Positions 24,153-32,666 of a stretch of DNA of 64,000 nt are shown piece by piece; positions within the stretch are counted from its first letter, which is position 1, and the number at the start of each line of letters is the position of its first letter. The stretch is from assembly GCA_039025855.1 (NCBI GenBank), contig JBCCNL010000004.1, forward strand, positions 62,001-126,000. The letters are read 5' to 3'. Origin of the DNA: JBCCOW01 sp039025855 (GTDB lineage: Bacteria > Planctomycetota > Phycisphaerae > Phycisphaerales > Phycisphaeraceae). The translations under genes were made by a program, and so were the position numbers. Below the pieces are notes generated by a model. The model was not told the DNA's origin and did no database searches. It saw only the letters and a program-made list of their open reading frames with translations.

Positions 24153-24435
24153 CAATGCATAGTACGGGATGGTCGGGGCGGGAACGAACCCAAAAGCCCG
24201 GCGGGACGTCTTCTTTTCGGACGCAGACACCCGAGACGACCCCGGCCGATCGGAGGAGACGCAGGGCTGAGCCAAGATGAGGCCCTGACCGAGAGGCACC
24301 TGTTCCAAGGGGGTGAAACGCGTCCTGATCACGGCCGATGTCGGCAGCAGGCAGACATCGGCTGAGCCGGTGTTGCCCTGTGTAGCCCTGCCGCCGAGCG
24401 GATTCGGTGGTGAAGCCCCCACGAGGTTGGACCGC
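24153..24435 (+). other. Region between divergent lipoprotein and TPR genes
   Basis: 283 bases with no convincing gene. It contains a perfect 8-bp inverted repeat GCCGATGT / ACATCGGC (24334-24341 and 24355-24362) with a 13-base loop, placed about 75 bases before the TPR gene, so it may be a leader hairpin. An ATG at 24313 in frame with the TPR gene gives a poorly conserved extension. Confidence 0.35.
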
Positions 24436-25818
24436 ATGACGCCTTGGAACGACGCAGAAGAGAACGCCCAGTTGGCCCACGCTGCCCTTGAACGGGGGGA
24501 GTGGGACGCGGCCATTGAGCACTTTGATCAGGCCCTGTCGGTCGACCCCGACCGGCTGTCGTGGAGGTTTGAGAAGGGCTTGGCGCTGGATGCGGTCCAG
24601 CGTTTCGACGACGCGGTGGAGGAGTTCGAGCAGGTGTTCGAGCGGGTATCGGATGATCTGGACGTGACGCTTCGGCTGGGCGTGGGTCTGATCCGGACGG
24701 GTCAGGCGAGCCGGGCGATTGAGGTGTTGGAGCAGGCGGCGGAGCTCGACCCGGACTCTCTGGAGAGCTACGAGTACCGGATTGTCGCGTATGGCCAGCT
24801 CGGCGATCTCGAGCAGGCCGAGCTTATGTTCTATCTCGCACAGCAGCTCGAGCCGGACAGTGCCCGCGGCTTCGACCACATGGCCCACTGCCTGGCGATC
24901 CACGGCGATCTCGACCGGGCGGTGCACTGCTGGGAACGCTGCCTTGCGCTGGACCCGCAGCACCCTGATGTGCAGATCAGTCTCGGGCGGATCCACTGGC
25001 ACCTGGGTCGGCTGCCCGCGGCCCGCAATGCGTTCCGGGACCACCTTGCATTGAGCCCGCACGATGCGGAGGCCCGGCAGGACCTCGGCGCGATCTTGCT
25101 TGAAATGAATCGGCCGCGTGAGGCGGAGCGGGAGCTGAAGCGGGCGGTCCTCGAAGACGCGGGGCTCGGTGCGGTCTGGTTGATGCTGGGTGAGTTGGCG
25201 TATCGACGCGGCGAACTCGACGAGGCCCAGACGCGCTACACACACGCCCGGGACGCCGATGCGACGCTGCCCGCGGTGGCGCTGGGGCTGGCTCGGCTGG
25301 CGGTGGAGCGTGGCGATACGGCGGAGGCGCGACGCTGGCTCCATGTGGAGCTGCGTGTAGAAGGGCAGACCGCGGAGCAGACGCTCGAGATGGCCCGGCT
25401 GCTGGAAGACGTGGACATGCCGCACGCGGTGGTGGAGCTGCTGACGCCGTTGATCAGCGGGGAGGACGAGCTGTTGATCGAGACGCCGGCGGCGTTCTGC
25501 CGGGCGTTGGTGCTGCGGGCTGAGGCGCTGCGGCGTCTGGGCGAATCCGAGGCGGCCGAGCGGGAGCTTCGGCTGGCGCGGCGGCTGGAGCCGACCGGGC
25601 CGGCAGTGCTGCCTTTGATGCGGCTTCTGCTGGAGAGCGGGTGCTGGTCCCGGGCGTTGGTGGTGGCACAGTCGGCGCTGCGCCGGGTTGAGACGGAAGA
25701 CTCCGTACACACCGAAGGCCAGGCGTTGGCGGAGGCGCTGGAGGCCGGCTGGCGTGAGGCGTGGCGGGAGCATCGGCGGGCCCGGCGGACGCGGCGGTGG
25801 GCGCGGTTGCATCGTTGA
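24436..25818 (+). CDS. Tetratricopeptide repeat protein
   Basis: 460 residues from the ATG at 24436 (MTPWNDAEENAQLAHAALE). Ten or more TPR units are visible, each ending with an Asp-Pro-like turn: AIEHFDQALSVDPD, AIEVLEQAAELDPDSLES, AELMFYLAQQLEPDSARGFD, AVHCWERCLALDPQHPDVQ, ARNAFRDHLALSPHDAEA. No signal peptide, so probably a cytoplasmic scaffold. The C-terminus is very basic (HRRARRTRRWARLHR). Partner unknown. Confidence 0.85.
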   Translation: MTPWNDAEENAQLAHAALERGEWDAAIEHFDQALSVDPDRLSWRFEKGLALDAVQRFDDAVEEFEQVFERVSDDLDVTLRLGVGLIRTGQASRAIEVLEQAAELDPDSLESYEYRIVAYGQLGDLEQAELMFYLAQQLEPDSARGFDHMAHCLAIHGDLDRAVHCWERCLALDPQHPDVQISLGRIHWHLGRLPAARNAFRDHLALSPHDAEARQDLGAILLEMNRPREAERELKRAVLEDAGLGAVWLMLGELAYRRGELDEAQTRYTHARDADATLPAVALGLARLAVERGDTAEARRWLHVELRVEGQTAEQTLEMARLLEDVDMPHAVVELLTPLISGEDELLIETPAAFCRALVLRAEALRRLGESEAAERELRLARRLEPTGPAVLPLMRLLLESGCWSRALVVAQSALRRVETEDSVHTEGQALAEALEAGWREAWREHRRARRTRRWARLHR

Positions 25819-25883
25819 GCCGGGTCAACCATCGTGGCACCATGCAGCACTTGAAATCCTGGGCCAGCGATTAAGATGTGCCG

Positions 25884-26810
25884 ATGCGCGACCTCTTAGC
25901 GATCACGCCTTCGTCGGCCGGCTCACCGCCCAAGGCCGCCCCTGTGGACACCGGGTCGGAGTCGCCCGACCCGCGCCGGCCCAAGCTACGCCGCACCAAG
26001 TCGCTGTTGCCCACGCTCTTCACGCTCGGCAACCTGCTCTGCGGGTTCGTCGCTGTGTTTATGGCCTCGCGTCCAGCTGACGCGGCGATGCCGATGGGTT
26101 GGTCGCCGCTCGTGTTTGCGGCCTTGTTCATCTTCCTGGGCATGCTCTGCGACGCGCTGGACGGTCGCGTGGCTCGGCTGACCGGCTCGACCTCTGAGCT
26201 TGGTGAGCAACTCGATTCCATGGCTGACATGGTCAGCTTCGGGGTCGCCCCGGCGTTCATGCTGATTCAGCTCGGCGACATCGGCGTGCCGTTCTTCGGC
26301 ATCGGCGGCACCATCGATCAGACGTTCGACCGCGCCGCGTTCGGCGTTGCCCTGATCTACGTCTCTTGTGCCGCACTACGCCTGGCCCGGTTCAACGTTG
26401 AGCTGGTCGAAGACGACGACCACCACGGGTTCTCCGGTCTGCCCACACCCGCCGCCGCCGGGACCGTCGCGTCGCTGATCGTCCTCCATGAACACCTGCT
26501 GTTCAATCAAGCGCCACCCACCAGCTTCGCCGTCGGGTCGGCGGCGCTGGGCATGCTCCTGGTTACCCTGGTCGCCGGGCTCGCGATGGTGTCACGCCTG
26601 CCCTATGGCCACCTGCTCAACCGATACCTCGGCGACGGCCTAGGCACCGGACGCATCGCACTACTCCTGACGATCGTCTTCCTGGCCTTTATCAAGATCC
26701 AGTACACCCTCGCCGCAGGGTTCGTGATCTACGCCCTGTCTGGCCCCGCTCTAGCCCTGTATCACCGGTGGCGTCCGCCGACGCCCGATGCTTCGACACA
26801 CGTTGACTGA
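25884..26810 (+). CDS. pssA: CDP-diacylglycerol-serine O-phosphatidyltransferase
   Basis: 308-residue integral-membrane enzyme that makes phosphatidylserine. The CDP-alcohol phosphotransferase signature DGxxARxxxxxxxxGxxxDxxxD is intact in LDGRVARLTGSTSELG followed by EQLDSMAD. PTLFTLGNLLCGF at the start and VSFGVAPAFM are typical of bacterial PssA. About eight membrane segments. ATG at 25884; GTG at 25878 is possible. No psd gene is in the window. Codons mostly end in C. Confidence 0.92.
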   Translation: MRDLLAITPSSAGSPPKAAPVDTGSESPDPRRPKLRRTKSLLPTLFTLGNLLCGFVAVFMASRPADAAMPMGWSPLVFAALFIFLGMLCDALDGRVARLTGSTSELGEQLDSMADMVSFGVAPAFMLIQLGDIGVPFFGIGGTIDQTFDRAAFGVALIYVSCAALRLARFNVELVEDDDHHGFSGLPTPAAAGTVASLIVLHEHLLFNQAPPTSFAVGSAALGMLLVTLVAGLAMVSRLPYGHLLNRYLGDGLGTGRIALLLTIVFLAFIKIQYTLAAGFVIYALSGPALALYHRWRPPTPDASTHVD

Positions 26811-26811
26811 T

Positions 26812-27057
26812 TCAATCGGCAAGGTTGCGTATCGCGTCGATCCCCGCCGCCGAGTCTTCCCCCCAGTCCCGCTCACGCCGGCTCATGAGGTAGGCCACGG
26901 TCTGGTCGATCAGTTCTTGTTTCGCCGGGATGTTGAACCGCTCGCCGCAGTGGTTGCACTTGGCCCGGCGGTTCGCCGCGGTCAGCGGGACCCGCAATAC
27001 CTCGCCGCAGCAGGGGCACGCCGTCGCGGCATCCGCCTTGTCGTATAGCAGGGACAC
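26812..27057 (-). CDS. Small zinc-ribbon protein
   Basis: 81 residues. Two Cys pairs form a zinc ribbon: CPCCGEVLRVP and CNHCGERFNIP, followed by a helix (KQELIDQTVAYLMSRRERDWGED). GTG at 27057 is chosen because GAGAGGAG lies about 8 bases upstream; an ATG at 27126 would add 23 residues with weak ribosome-binding support. The stop lies one base after the end of pssA, on the opposite strand. Function unknown; such small ribbons are usually regulatory or RNA-associated. Confidence 0.65.
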   Translation of the reverse strand: MSLLYDKADAATACPCCGEVLRVPLTAANRRAKCNHCGERFNIPAKQELIDQTVAYLMSRRERDWGEDSAAGIDAIRNLAD

Positions 27058-27464
27058 AGCCTCGCTCCTCTCCGGGTGACGCTCGGGGTCCGCCACGCGC
27101 CGATGCGTGCCGGGAGCGAACCTCATCCCGTCCAGAGTGGCTCACGCCGTTGCCTGCAGCCAGCTAAACCCCGCCGCTGCCCACAGATGCCCCGTCGCGA
27201 GCCCGCACAACCCCTACAACCCGAACCACCTCTGATCTGCCGTAAACCACGCAAAACCCTTGCGGGCCGCCGCCGGCCTTGCTAATCTGCGGGGCTCGCT
27301 CAGCCGGGCAAACGCAGCCGTTGCGTGCCCGACCTAAAACCCTTCCGATTATCCGGAAAAACCATTCGAAGCCGGCCCCACCTGCCCGTTCCGTCGCGTT
27401 GCTGAGCCGCTGGAACACCCGGTCAAACGACCAGGCCGAGCCGAGAAGACACGGAGTTCACATC
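27058..27464 (+). other. Leader region of metY with a strong hairpin
   Basis: About 400 bases before metY. The clearest element is a long hairpin, CGGGC-AA-ACGCA-GCCGT-TGCGT-GCCCG (27305-27331), whose two stems nest with a 2-base bulge. This could be a terminator or a leader element. I compared it with SAM-I, SAM-II and SAH riboswitch cores and found no match. No gene seen. Confidence 0.4.
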
Positions 27465-28787
27465 ATGTCCGACGCCCCCTCCCTCCGACCGGGAACCGTT
27501 GCCCTCCACGGTGGCCAGGAGCCCGACCCCACGACCAACTCGCGGGCCGTGCCCATCTACGCCACCACCAGCTACGTGTTCGATTCCACCGACCACGCCG
27601 CCAACCTCTTTGGCCTCGCCGAGTTCGGCAACATCTACACCCGGCTGATGAACCCCACCAATGACGTCCTCGAGAAGCGCCTCGCCGCCCTCGACGGCGG
27701 CGCCACCGGCCTCGCCTTCGCCTCCGGCCAAGCCGCCATCACCGCCTCAATCCTCACCATCGCCCACGCCGGCCAGAACATCGTCTCCTGCACCTCGCTC
27801 TACGGCGGCACCTGGACCCTCTTCACCCAGACCTTCAAGCAGCTCGGCATCGAGGTCCGGTTCTTCGACGCCGACAAGCCCGAAGAGATCCACGGCCTCG
27901 TCGATGAGAACACCCGCCTCGTCTACATGGAGTCCATCGGCAACCCCGCCCTCGGCGTCCCCGACTTCAAGGCCATCGCCGACGCCGCCCACTCCGCGCC
28001 CCACGGTGCGATCCCCGTCATCTGTGACAACACCACGATGACCCCCATGCTCCTCAAGCCCATCGAGCACGGCATCGACATCGTCGTCTACTCCACCACC
28101 AAGTTCATCGGCGGCCACGGCACGCACATCGGCGGTGCCATCGTCGACTCCGGCAACTTCAAGTGGGCCGACCAGCCCGAGAAGTGGCCCGAGTTCTGCG
28201 GACCGTCTCCCAGCTACCACGGTGCCGTCTTCGAAGAGCACCTCCGTGGCATCGGCAACATCGCCTACAACGTACACATCCGCACCCACTGGCTCCGCGA
28301 CACCGGCGCGACCATGTCGCCCTTCGCCGCGTTCCTGTTCCTGCAAGGCCTCGAAACCCTGCACCTCCGCATGCCCCGCCACTGCGAGAACGCCCTGGCC
28401 GTCGCCAAGTTCCTCGAACTCCACGACGCCGTCGAGTGGGTCAACTACCCCGGGCTCGAATCCCACGAGGACCACGCCCACGCCAACACCTACCTGCCCA
28501 ACGGCTGCGGCGCCATCCTCGGCTTCGGCATCCGCGGTGGTGCTGAGGCCGGCAAGAAGTTCATCGAGTCCTGCAAGCTCTGCTCGCACCTCGCGAACAT
28601 CGGCGACGCCAAGACCCTGGTCATCCATCCCGCGACGACCACGCACTCCCAGCTCTCCGAAGACGAACAGAAACGCACCGGCGTCTCCCCCGAGTACGTC
28701 CGCGTCTCGGTCGGCATTGAGGACGTGCAGGACATCATCGACGACCTGTCCCAGGCCCTCGAAGTCGCCGCCACCGCCGCGGTGTGA
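27465..28787 (+). CDS. metY: O-acetylhomoserine sulfhydrylase (MetY)
   Basis: 440-residue PLP enzyme of the Cys/Met metabolism family, which joins sulfide to O-acetylhomoserine to make homocysteine. Family marks: TVALHGGQEPDPTTNSRAVP and YATTSYVFDSTDHAANLF near the start, and the PLP lysine in VVYSTTKFIGGHGTHIGG. The length and the SRAVPIYATTSY block favour MetY over cystathionine synthase. ATG at 27465 with GGAG about 10 bases upstream. It is followed by a small membrane gene and metX-metW, together a transsulfuration-free methionine route. Confidence 0.92.
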   Translation: MSDAPSLRPGTVALHGGQEPDPTTNSRAVPIYATTSYVFDSTDHAANLFGLAEFGNIYTRLMNPTNDVLEKRLAALDGGATGLAFASGQAAITASILTIAHAGQNIVSCTSLYGGTWTLFTQTFKQLGIEVRFFDADKPEEIHGLVDENTRLVYMESIGNPALGVPDFKAIADAAHSAPHGAIPVICDNTTMTPMLLKPIEHGIDIVVYSTTKFIGGHGTHIGGAIVDSGNFKWADQPEKWPEFCGPSPSYHGAVFEEHLRGIGNIAYNVHIRTHWLRDTGATMSPFAAFLFLQGLETLHLRMPRHCENALAVAKFLELHDAVEWVNYPGLESHEDHAHANTYLPNGCGAILGFGIRGGAEAGKKFIESCKLCSHLANIGDAKTLVIHPATTTHSQLSEDEQKRTGVSPEYVRVSVGIEDVQDIIDDLSQALEVAATAAV

Positions 28788-29353
28788 TAAGTCTATCGCT
28801 CGATATGTCTTCACACCGTGCAGACCCTAGGTCTTCCTGCCGTCTGAAAACGACGGCACAGGTTGACGAGCTGCGCTGCTATTGGCTTGGCCCTTCGCAT
28901 CGCGGTTGGGCGTCGGGCTTTGTGATGCTTTTATTGGCGATTACCTGTTGGTTGCTCGTATCGCGATGGCATTCGTCAGGCTCGGCAGATGACCAAGGAT
29001 GGCTACTGCTTTGCTTTATGGCAGCAGTGATCGTTGTCGCTACGCGATACGCCCTGGGCGTAACGGTGCTGAGATATGACGGGCACAGCCTGGAAATCAG
29101 ACGCGGACCTCTAATGTGGCCACGCCGATTCTTGATCCCACCCAATGAGATCGGTCAGCCCAAGCTGAAGATGCAACGTAGCTACAACGACGACGAGTAC
29201 GCACGTGGCGGTGAATCAATGCTGTATTCGGTTTTCCTTACACGCCATGGCCGTAGGCCTGTCTGGATCATCCGTCACCAGCCTTCTTGGGCCTCAGCCC
29301 AGTCAACCATCAAGTCGATCGAAGCATTCTTCAAACAAGTTGGTATCCGATGA
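28784..29353 (+). CDS. Hypothetical membrane protein inside the met cluster
   Basis: 189 residues with two membrane segments (GFVMLLLAITCWLLVS and WLLLCFMAAVIVVATRYALG), followed by a beta-rich domain (TVLRYDGHSLEIRRGP, PRRFLIPPNEIGQPKL, YSVFLTRHGRRPVWIIR) that looks like a bacterial PH-type fold. The GTG at 28784 overlaps the metY stop by 4 bases, and the stop overlaps the metX ATG (ATGA). A start at the ATG at 28805 is also possible. Composition is less GC-rich than metY. Not known to take part in methionine synthesis. Confidence 0.6.
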   Translation: MISLSLDMSSHRADPRSSCRLKTTAQVDELRCYWLGPSHRGWASGFVMLLLAITCWLLVSRWHSSGSADDQGWLLLCFMAAVIVVATRYALGVTVLRYDGHSLEIRRGPLMWPRRFLIPPNEIGQPKLKMQRSYNDDEYARGGESMLYSVFLTRHGRRPVWIIRHQPSWASAQSTIKSIEAFFKQVGIR

Positions 29354-31110
29354 GTGCCGCTGACTCTTTCGCCAACTCCGATGACCGACGAAGCGGCGAT
29401 CGGCTCGAGCATTTGTATCAAGCAGATTTCGATGACGCGTTACCGCTGGAGTTGGGCAATGAACTGCCCGGCATCCGGTGCGCGTACGAAACTTGGGGCA
29501 CGCTCGACGAGAACTCAAGTAACGCGGTCTTGATCTGCCACGCCATCTCCGGCGACTCCCACGTCACCCGCCATCACAAAGACGACCTCCCCGGCTGGTG
29601 GGAGGACCTTGTCGGCCCCGGCAAGGCGATCGATACCGACCGCTTTTTTGTCATCTGTCCCAATGTCCTCGGCGGCTGCCGCGGCACCACCGGGCCCGGC
29701 TCAATCAACCCCGACACGAATCAGCCCTACGGCACCGCGTTCCCCGACATCACGATCGCCGATATGGTCGAGGTCCAACGCCGGCTCCTTGATCACCTCA
29801 AAATCGACACCCTCCACGCCGTCGTCGGCGGCAGCCTCGGCGGACATCAAGCCCTGACCTGGGCGACCCGCTTCCCCGACCGCGTCAAGACCTGCATCGC
29901 CGTCGCCACTTCGCCTCGGCTGACTTCTCAGGCCCTCGCTTTCGATGTCATCGCTCGCAACGCCATCCAGCGCGACCCCGACTTCCACGATGGCCAGTAC
30001 TACGACCAGCCGACCAAGCCCGACGTCGGGCTCGCCATCGCCCGCATGCTCGGCCACATCACCTACCTCTCCTCCGAGGCGATGGACGCCAAGTTCGACC
30101 CCGACCGCCACTCCCCCCGCGAGATCGCCACCGCCTTCGAGAAACGCTTCAGCGTCGGCTCTTACCTCGCCCACCAGGGCCAGAAGTTCACGCAGCGTTT
30201 TGACGCCAACAGCTACGTGACGATCTCGACCGCCATGGACCTGTTCGATCTCGGCCGAAACCACGCCCAGCGTGTGGAGACCTTCGCGCCAACGATCTGC
30301 GACTTCCTCGTGGTCAGCTTCTCGAGCGACTGGCTGTTCCCGCCGAATCAGTCGCGTGATCTGGTTAACGCTCTCACGGCCCAGGACAAGCCGGTGACCT
30401 ACACCGAGATCACCAGCGACGCCGGGCACGACGCGTTCCTGCTGCCACACGAGATCAGCCTTTACGCGCCGCTTGTCGCCGCGAAGCTCGGGCAGACCGA
30501 CCCGGCCTCACCCACGCTCCGATCCGACGACGAGCTGGTCCTTGAGCTGATCCCCGGCGGCAGCAGCGTGCTCGACCTGGGCTGCGGCTCGGGCCGACTC
30601 CTCGCGGCGCTTCGTGACCGCGGCCACGAGCAGCTCGTCGGCGTGGAGGTGGCGCAGGACCGCCTGATCCACGCCGTTGGCCGAGGCCTCGACGTGATCG
30701 ACTACGACCTCAACCGTGGCCTGCCTGCGTTTACCGATCAGCAGTTCGACGTGGTGGTGCTCTCCGCGACGCTGCAGGCCATCGAAGACATCGAGACGCT
30801 GTTCGACGAGATGCTCCGTGTGGGTCGGCGGGTGATCCTGGGCTTCCCCAACTTCGCCCACAAGGCGATGCGGGACGACTACCTCGAGCGGGGCCGATCG
30901 CCGCGGGCGCCCGGGGCTTACGACTTTGCCTGGTACAACACGCCCAACCGCCGGTTCCCGAGCATCGCCGACGTGGAAGACCTCTGCCGGGACAAGGGGG
31001 TCACGGTGCACGAGGCGGTGTATCTGGACTCCTCGACGGGGCAGCGGATTTCGCCGGACGGCGAGCCGAACCTGAACGCCGATACGGCCGTCCTTGTACT
31101 AAGCCGCTGA
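29350..31110 (+). CDS. metX: Homoserine O-acetyltransferase fused to MetW methyltransferase-like domain
   Basis: 586 residues. Residues 1 to about 378 are MetX, an alpha/beta-hydrolase fold acetylating homoserine: nucleophile Ser162 in GGSLGGHQAL, and acid/His region TSDAGHDAFLLPHE. Residues about 390 to 586 are MetW (VLDLGCGSGRLLAAL, VVVLSATLQAIEDIETLFDE, RVILGFPNFAH, YNTPNRRFPSIADVEDLC). In Proteobacteria metX and metW are separate adjacent genes that work together; here they form one polypeptide. The join is without a stop or frameshift. The start overlaps the preceding gene by 4 bases. Confidence 0.93.
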   Translation: MSAADSFANSDDRRSGDRLEHLYQADFDDALPLELGNELPGIRCAYETWGTLDENSSNAVLICHAISGDSHVTRHHKDDLPGWWEDLVGPGKAIDTDRFFVICPNVLGGCRGTTGPGSINPDTNQPYGTAFPDITIADMVEVQRRLLDHLKIDTLHAVVGGSLGGHQALTWATRFPDRVKTCIAVATSPRLTSQALAFDVIARNAIQRDPDFHDGQYYDQPTKPDVGLAIARMLGHITYLSSEAMDAKFDPDRHSPREIATAFEKRFSVGSYLAHQGQKFTQRFDANSYVTISTAMDLFDLGRNHAQRVETFAPTICDFLVVSFSSDWLFPPNQSRDLVNALTAQDKPVTYTEITSDAGHDAFLLPHEISLYAPLVAAKLGQTDPASPTLRSDDELVLELIPGGSSVLDLGCGSGRLLAALRDRGHEQLVGVEVAQDRLIHAVGRGLDVIDYDLNRGLPAFTDQQFDVVVLSATLQAIEDIETLFDEMLRVGRRVILGFPNFAHKAMRDDYLERGRSPRAPGAYDFAWYNTPNRRFPSIADVEDLCRDKGVTVHEAVYLDSSTGQRISPDGEPNLNADTAVLVLSR

Positions 31111-31191
31111 AACGGGCCTCGACCCCGGGCCGATCATGGGTACCATGGAGGAGCCTGTATCCAATCCACCTCCAAAGAAGGAGTTTTCGCG

Positions 31192-31776
31192 ATGGTGAAT
31201 CCCCGCCGTTCTGTTGTTACGTCCCTGTCTCTGAGCCTCTGCCTGGTCGTGCTTGCCTCGGCCACGTTCGCCCCGCGGGCCGCCGCCCACTGCCAGGTCC
31301 CCTGCGGGATCTTCGGCGACCAGCGTCAGTTCGAGAAGATGCTGGAGGACGCCGAGACGATCAAGAAATCGATGACGCTCATCAACGAGCTCACCGGCAA
31401 GAGCGACGCCCAGTCGGTCCAGCAGCTGATCCGCTGGGTCAACAACAAGGAGAAGCACGCCAAGGCCCTGCAGTACGACGCGATGTACTACTTCCTGGCC
31501 CAGCGGGTGAAGTTCCCGAAGGACGAGTCCGAGCAGGCGGCGTATCAGGCCAAGGTCATCGCGCTGCACGAGATCATCGTTTTCGCAATGAAGTGCAAGC
31601 AGACGACCGACACCGAGGCGGTCGTGACGCTGGTTGATGCGATCGAGAAGTTCCGTGGGCTGTACTTCGATGAGTCGGCCGAGGCCCAACTTAAGGAGCA
31701 CCGCCACCACCAAGCCCACGCCGACGACGAACACCACGTCCATCACCACGCCGCGCCCGCTGCGCAGCCCCAGTAA
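31192..31776 (+). CDS. sodN: Nickel-containing superoxide dismutase, exported
   Basis: 194 residues. The nickel hook is HCQVPCGIF (residues 33-41), matching HCxxPCGxY with Phe for Tyr. It is preceded by a signal peptide (PRRSVVTSLSLSLCLVVLAS, then ATFAPRAAA). Cleavage after Ala32 would leave His33 as the first residue, which is what Ni coordination needs. The helical body (KKSMTLINELTGKSDAQSVQQ and KEKHAKALQYDAMYYFLAQR) fits NiSOD, and a His-rich tail (HHQAHADDEHHVHHHA) follows. A strong AAGGAG lies 8 bases before the ATG. No sodX-type protease is adjacent. Confidence 0.92.
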   Translation: MVNPRRSVVTSLSLSLCLVVLASATFAPRAAAHCQVPCGIFGDQRQFEKMLEDAETIKKSMTLINELTGKSDAQSVQQLIRWVNNKEKHAKALQYDAMYYFLAQRVKFPKDESEQAAYQAKVIALHEIIVFAMKCKQTTDTEAVVTLVDAIEKFRGLYFDESAEAQLKEHRHHQAHADDEHHVHHHAAPAAQPQ

Positions 31777-31891
31777 CCCAAGCCCAGCGAAGCTCACATA
31801 GGTCCTGAGCCCAACACACCGGGCATGATCACGAGCGTGCACGATCCGGAATTGTCCAATCGGCCTGGACCCGCTCTCATATCCTGCGCCT

Positions 31892-32641
31892 ATGCCACCC
31901 CCGGAAAGGCGTAACCCTGCCTCTCACCCCCACACCCAGCTCACGCGTCGAGCCATCCGCCTGATCCTCGCCAATCGGGAGGCCGGCCTGACCACCATGC
32001 AGCTCGCCGTCCGTCTCCACGTCTCCGAAGCCCACCTCCGCCGCGTCTTCCGCGCCGCCACCGGCGTCCAGCTCGGCAAGTACGCCACCGGCCTCCGCCT
32101 CGCCCGCGGCCGCCACGCCCTGCGCCACACCCGACGACCGATCACCGACATCGCCTACGACGCCGGCTACGCCAACCCCGAATCCTTCTCCCGCGCCCAC
32201 CGCCACGCCTACGCCGTCAGCCCACGCAACCTCCGCAAGACCGCCAAGGACACCCGCCGCATGCCACCCGACACCCCCGCCCTCGCCCTCCAGTTCATCA
32301 AAATCCCCATCCGCCAATTCGACGAAGCCCGTCAGTTCTACGGCGAGGTCCTCGGCCTCCCCGAAGCCTTTGCCGTCGAGGCCTACGGCTGGGCCCAGTT
32401 CGGCCTCACTCCCGTCCCCCTCTGCCTCTACGTCGTCGGCATGGGCGGCGGCGACGGCGAGCCCGGCGGTGATGCCGGCTTCCACCTAGCCCACCCTGAT
32501 CTCGACGCCCTCGAAGCCAAGCTCCGCGCCGCCGGCTACCCACCCGCCATCGGCGTCACCGAAGCCGACGACGGCGGCCGCTTCCTCGTTGCCCAGGACC
32601 CCGACAGTAACACCTTCAAAGTTGTGCTCAAAGATCCCTGA
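31892..32641 (+). CDS. AraC-type HTH fused to a VOC/glyoxalase-like domain
   Basis: 249 residues. Residues 15-115 are an AraC-type DNA-binding domain (LAVRLHVSEAHLRRVF, DIAYDAGYANPESFSRAHRHAY, SPRNLRKTA). Residues 130-249 are a VOC-superfamily fold like glyoxalase or bleomycin-resistance proteins (FIKIPIRQFDEARQFYGEVLGL to GGRFLVAQDPDSNTFKVVL). Such a fusion would couple ligand binding to transcription. The metal ligands of the VOC part are not clear, so it may be a sensor rather than an enzyme. Codons end mainly in C. Confidence 0.8.
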   Translation: MPPPERRNPASHPHTQLTRRAIRLILANREAGLTTMQLAVRLHVSEAHLRRVFRAATGVQLGKYATGLRLARGRHALRHTRRPITDIAYDAGYANPESFSRAHRHAYAVSPRNLRKTAKDTRRMPPDTPALALQFIKIPIRQFDEARQFYGEVLGLPEAFAVEAYGWAQFGLTPVPLCLYVVGMGGGDGEPGGDAGFHLAHPDLDALEAKLRAAGYPPAIGVTEADDGGRFLVAQDPDSNTFKVVLKDP

Positions 32642-32666
32642 AACCCTCTGTCACGCAGGCCGGTGA

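Noticed and set aside
24313..24435. Upstream ATG giving a 41-residue extension of the TPR protein
   Set aside because: The extension (MKRVLITADVGSRQ and on) does not look like TPR or a signal peptide and includes an inverted repeat; the ATG at 24436 fits better.
23581..25812. 743-residue minus-strand frame over the TPR gene
   Set aside because: Runs antisense to clear TPR repeats and out of frame with the HEAT-like lipoprotein.
27058..27464. SAM-type riboswitch before metY
   Set aside because: No conserved SAM-I, SAM-II or SAH core was visible; only a hairpin.
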